This document shows positions 61,339 to 64,000 of a stretch of 64,000 bases of DNA, one piece after another; position 1 is the first letter of the stretch; the number at the start of each line of letters is the position of its first letter. The stretch comes from Janthinobacterium sp. Marseille (GTDB lineage Bacteria > Pseudomonadota > Gammaproteobacteria > Burkholderiales > Burkholderiaceae_D). The translations under genes were made by a program, and so were the position numbers. The DNA is taken from NCBI RefSeq assembly GCF_000013625.1, contig NC_009659.1, positions 62,001 through 126,000 of the forward strand, read 5' to 3'. Under the pieces are notes generated by a model. It saw only the letters and a program-made list of their open reading frames with translations, searched no databases and was not told where the DNA came from.

Positions 61339-63072
61339 ATGCTCGCAGCACAAAAACAACGCCTTACCGAACTCTTCCAAGCCGCCGTCGCCCCTTTGGT
61401 GGCCAGTACCGATTTGCAGCCGACCATCACGCTGGAACGTCCACGCGACCCCAGCCATGGCGACGTTGCTTGCAACCTGGCAATGCAAATTGCCAAACCG
61501 CTCAAGAAAAATCCACGCGAAGTAGCGCAGGCGCTGGCCGCCGCCCTGCTCGACAATCCGGCCAACCGTGACCTGATCGAAGCGGCAGACATCGCCGGTC
61601 CGGGCTTCATCAACCTGCGCCTGACCGCAGCGTCGCGCCAGGCCGTGGTCAAAACCGTATTGCAGCAAGGTGCCGAATTCGGCAAAAGCAATCTCGGCAA
61701 CGATAAAAAAGTCATCATCGAATTCGTTTCCGCGAACCCGACCGGTCCGCTGCACGTCGGCCATGGTCGCCAGGGCGCATTGGGTGATGCGATGTCTTCG
61801 CTATTCCAGGCGCAAGGCTATGACGTTACCCGCGAGTTTTATTACAACGATGCCGGTGTGCAAATCGCCACGCTGGCAACGTCGGTACAGGCACGCGGCA
61901 AGGGTTTGAAACCGGGCGTCGAAGGCTGGCCGGAGTCGGCCTATAACGGCGACTACATACAGGACATCGCGAACGACTTCCTGGCGAAGAAAACCGTCTC
62001 CGCCAGCAATGGCGAGCCGGTCACCGCCAGTGGCGACATCAACGACATCGAATCGATACGCCAGTTCTCGGTGACCTATCTGCGTCGCGAACAGGATCTC
62101 GACTTGCAAGCCTTTGGCGTCAAGTTCGACAACTACTACCTCGAGTCCTCGCTCTACGCGGACGGCAAGGTTGAAAAAACCGTCGACGCATTGATCAAGG
62201 CTGACAAGACCTATGAACTCGATGGCGCGCTGTGGTTGCGCACCACCGACTACCGCGATGACAAAGATCGCGTGATGAAGAAATCCGACGGCACGTATAC
62301 CTACTTCGTACCGGACGTCGCTTATCACACCGTCAAATGGCAGCGCGGCTTTACGCAAGCGATCAATGTGCAGGGCAGCGATCACCACGGCACCATTGCC
62401 CGTGTACGCGCCGGTCTGCAGGCGCTCGACATCGGTATCCCGCAAGGTTACCCGGACTACGTGCTGCACAAGATGGTGACCGTCATGCGTAACGGCGAGG
62501 AAGTAAAAATTTCCAAACGTGCCGGTTCCTACGTCACTTTGCGCGACCTGATCGAATGGTCGAATGGTGAAGTAGTGGATGGCGAAGTGCGTGACCTGAC
62601 CCGTGGCCGCGATGCTGTGCGTTTCTTCCTGATCTCGCGCAAGGCCGACACCGAATTCGTGTTCGACGTCGATATCGCTTTGACACAGGGCGATGAAAAC
62701 CCGGTCTACTACGTGCAGTACGCCCATGCGCGTATTTGCTCGGTACTCGCGCAATGGACCGACGGCGATGAAGCCAGCCTCGATAAAGTTGATTTGTCGC
62801 CACTGACCGCAGCGCGCGAAACCGCCCTGCTGGCCAAGCTCGCCGAATATCCGGAAACCCTGCAAAAAGCCCTGGAAGAACTCGGCCCGCACCAGGTCGC
62901 TTTCTACCTGCGCGATTTAGCAGGCGAATTGCATAGCTACTACAATGCAGAACGTGTATTGGTAGATGATGAAGCACTGAAGATGGCGCGTATCGCCCTC
63001 ATGAGTGCAACACGACAAGTATTGCGTAATGGCCTGGCCCTGATCGGTGTTTCCGCGCCGGCACGCATGTAA
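61339..63072 (+). CDS. argS: Arginyl-tRNA synthetase
   Basis: Class I synthetase of 577 residues that charges tRNA-Arg. It begins with a Arg-tRNA N-terminal domain ([20 protein letters not shown]), has the signature [13 protein letters not shown] with HVGH at 139-142, the KMSK-like VKISKRAG and a C-terminal DALR anticodon-binding domain ([13 protein letters not shown]). I took the ATG; an upstream TTG extends it by seven residues without support. Confidence 0.96.
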   Translation: MLAAQKQRLTELFQAAVAPLVASTDLQPTITLERPRDPSHGDVACNLAMQIAKPLKKNPREVAQALAAALLDNPANRDLIEAADIAGPGFINLRLTAASRQAVVKTVLQQGAEFGKSNLGNDKKVIIEFVSANPTGPLHVGHGRQGALGDAMSSLFQAQGYDVTREFYYNDAGVQIATLATSVQARGKGLKPGVEGWPESAYNGDYIQDIANDFLAKKTVSASNGEPVTASGDINDIESIRQFSVTYLRREQDLDLQAFGVKFDNYYLESSLYADGKVEKTVDALIKADKTYELDGALWLRTTDYRDDKDRVMKKSDGTYTYFVPDVAYHTVKWQRGFTQAINVQGSDHHGTIARVRAGLQALDIGIPQGYPDYVLHKMVTVMRNGEEVKISKRAGSYVTLRDLIEWSNGEVVDGEVRDLTRGRDAVRFFLISRKADTEFVFDVDIALTQGDENPVYYVQYAHARICSVLAQWTDGDEASLDKVDLSPLTAARETALLAKLAEYPETLQKALEELGPHQVAFYLRDLAGELHSYYNAERVLVDDEALKMARIALMSATRQVLRNGLALIGVSAPARM

Positions 63073-63082
63073 CAGGAAATGT

Positions 63083-63706
63083 ATGATTAAAAATATGAAA
63101 CAGCGGAATATGAAAAAACAGGCCGGCGGTACTTTGCTCGGCCTCATCCTCGGCCTGATTATTGGTTTGGGTATTGCGGTCGGCGTGGCGCTGATGATTT
63201 CCAAAACGCCGCTGCCGTTCACCAATAAAACCGGTGCACAACCGGAACGCTCGACGCAGCTGCCACCGGCCACTAACGACTTGTCCGATCCGAACAAGCC
63301 TTTGTATGGCAAGAAGCAGCCGAAACCGGCAGAAGCGACCGAGCCGGCCGCACCTGCGGCACCGGCCACGGCGACTACGCCGGGTGCACCGGTAGTAGAC
63401 AAATCGACAGCAGCCAAGGAAAAAGCCCAGGCCAAGGTCGAAGCTGCTGCCAAGGCTGAAAGCGACGAAAAATGGATTTATTATCTGCAGGCGGGCGCTT
63501 TCCGTGAACGTGCCGATGCAGAAAACATGAAGGCAAAACTGGCATTATTGGGTTTCGAAGCAAGCGTCTCTGCCTATCAAGCCGATACCGGTGCACTGCA
63601 CCGTGTCCGTATCGGTCCGTTCGGCCAATTGGAAACAATGAACCGAGTGCGTGGCAAGCTGTCTGATAACGGCGTCGATGTCGCAGTGGTGCGCATCGGC
63701 AAATAA
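63083..63706 (+). CDS. SPOR-domain cell-division-type membrane protein
   Basis: Single-pass inner-membrane protein of 207 residues: a short basic cytoplasmic start, one helix (GGTLLGLILGLIIGLGIAVGVALMI), a long Ala/Pro/Lys-rich linker and a C-terminal SPOR domain (KWIYYLQAGAFRERADAENMKAKLALLG). SPOR domains bind denuded peptidoglycan at the division site, so this is FtsN-like. AACAGGAAATGT precedes the ATG; the gene follows argS by 10 bp, a common arrangement in betaproteobacteria. Confidence 0.9.
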   Translation: MIKNMKQRNMKKQAGGTLLGLILGLIIGLGIAVGVALMISKTPLPFTNKTGAQPERSTQLPPATNDLSDPNKPLYGKKQPKPAEATEPAAPAAPATATTPGAPVVDKSTAAKEKAQAKVEAAAKAESDEKWIYYLQAGAFRERADAENMKAKLALLGFEASVSAYQADTGALHRVRIGPFGQLETMNRVRGKLSDNGVDVAVVRIGK

Positions 63707-63720
63707 CTGAAAGGGATCAC

Positions 63721-64000
63721 ATGCGTTTTATTCAACACTTGTTGGCAGTCGCAAGTCTGAGTTTGTTTGCCGCGACCGCCGGCGCTTCGCCGACCGCACC
63801 GGTCAATGGCACCGATTACCGTACGCTGGAAAAAGCCCAGCAAGTCGACAGCGGCAAAAAAGTCGAAGTCACCGAATTTTTTTGGTATTCCTGCCCGCAT
63901 TGCAGCGCGCTGGAACCATCGCTCGAAGCATGGGTAAAAAAGCAGGGCGACAAAATCAACTTCAAGCGCGTACCGGTCGCTTTCCGCGACTCCTTCATTC
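63721..64000 (+). CDS. dsbA: Thiol:disulfide interchange protein DsbA-like, 3'-truncated
   Basis: First 93 residues of a periplasmic oxidoreductase. A Sec signal (MRFIQHLLAVASLSLFAATAGA) is followed by a thioredoxin-fold start and the active-site CPHC at residues 58-61 (FFWYSCPHCSALEPSLEAW). It lies 14 bp after the SPOR gene. The rest lies beyond the window. Confidence 0.93.
   Translation, partial: MRFIQHLLAVASLSLFAATAGASPTAPVNGTDYRTLEKAQQVDSGKKVEVTEFFWYSCPHCSALEPSLEAWVKKQGDKINFKRVPVAFRDSFI

Noticed and set aside
61801..62892. 363-codon open frame on the minus strand
   Set aside because: It is antisense to argS in the codon phase that arises from the gene's GC-rich third positions. The protein has no recognisable domain.

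Overview
This looks like the chromosome of a betaproteobacterium of the Oxalobacteraceae (Herminiimonas / Janthinobacterium sp. Marseille type). The grounds are moderate GC content, dense short operons, Burkholderiales-typical small families (DUF3717, DUF3144, DUF2946), Bug/TctC-type solute-binding proteins and betaproteobacterial anti-Shine-Dalgarno small RNAs. The assignment rests on recalled protein families, not on a database search. I see no tRNA, rRNA, insertion sequence, prophage or CRISPR array. Both ends cut a gene: an RND adaptor on the left and a DsbA-like protein on the right.

Layout. 0-4.8 kb: RND efflux adaptor and pump, then an overlapping PIG-L deacetylase and a small protein. 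4.8-10.6 kb: an acyltransferase, a lipid A-type phosphoethanolamine transferase and an overlapping ColR/ColS-like two-component pair, which together form an envelope-modification block. 10.4-13.9 kb: small proteins, a periplasmic PQQ sugar dehydrogenase, and an orphan ParA that overlaps a small gene tail to tail. 14.0-19.0 kb: a five-gene metal operon (DUF2946, Cys-containing membrane peptide, PCu(A)C copper chaperone, TonB receptor, PepSY protein) with a palindrome in its leader. 19.1-25.4 kb: housekeeping and single genes (YjdF-like, VOC, thioesterase, DUF3144, ABM monooxygenase, creA, AI-2E exporter family, flavoprotein, tag).

25.4-26.5 kb is the richest non-coding stretch. Two tandem minus-strand small RNAs each carry a perfect anti-Shine-Dalgarno sequence and an intrinsic terminator, with a conserved block at an identical distance upstream. 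They are followed by a guanidine-II (mini-ykkC) riboswitch in front of a SugE/Gdx guanidinium exporter. 26.5-41 kb: a SET-domain methyltransferase, two chemoreceptors and a CheW, a FAD-dependent dehydrogenase, CorA, an M15 peptidase, a B12-type radical SAM protein, SulP, TerC and a sterol-desaturase-like hydroxylase.

41-60.7 kb is a catabolic island framed by two paralogous GntR/FCD regulators. It holds an alpha/beta hydrolase, an iron alcohol dehydrogenase, an MFS carrier, a LivKHMGF ABC importer, a TctCBA tripartite tricarboxylate transporter and a complete biotin-independent malonate decarboxylase operon (mdcACDEGBH). The likely logic is that TctCBA brings in malonate, MdcACDEH decarboxylates it to acetate plus CO2, and MdcB/MdcG build the prosthetic group. 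The Liv/hydrolase/dehydrogenase block probably handles a related precursor, but its substrate is unknown. 60.8-64 kb: a gamma-glutamylcyclotransferase-like protein, argS, a SPOR-domain protein and a dsbA-like gene.
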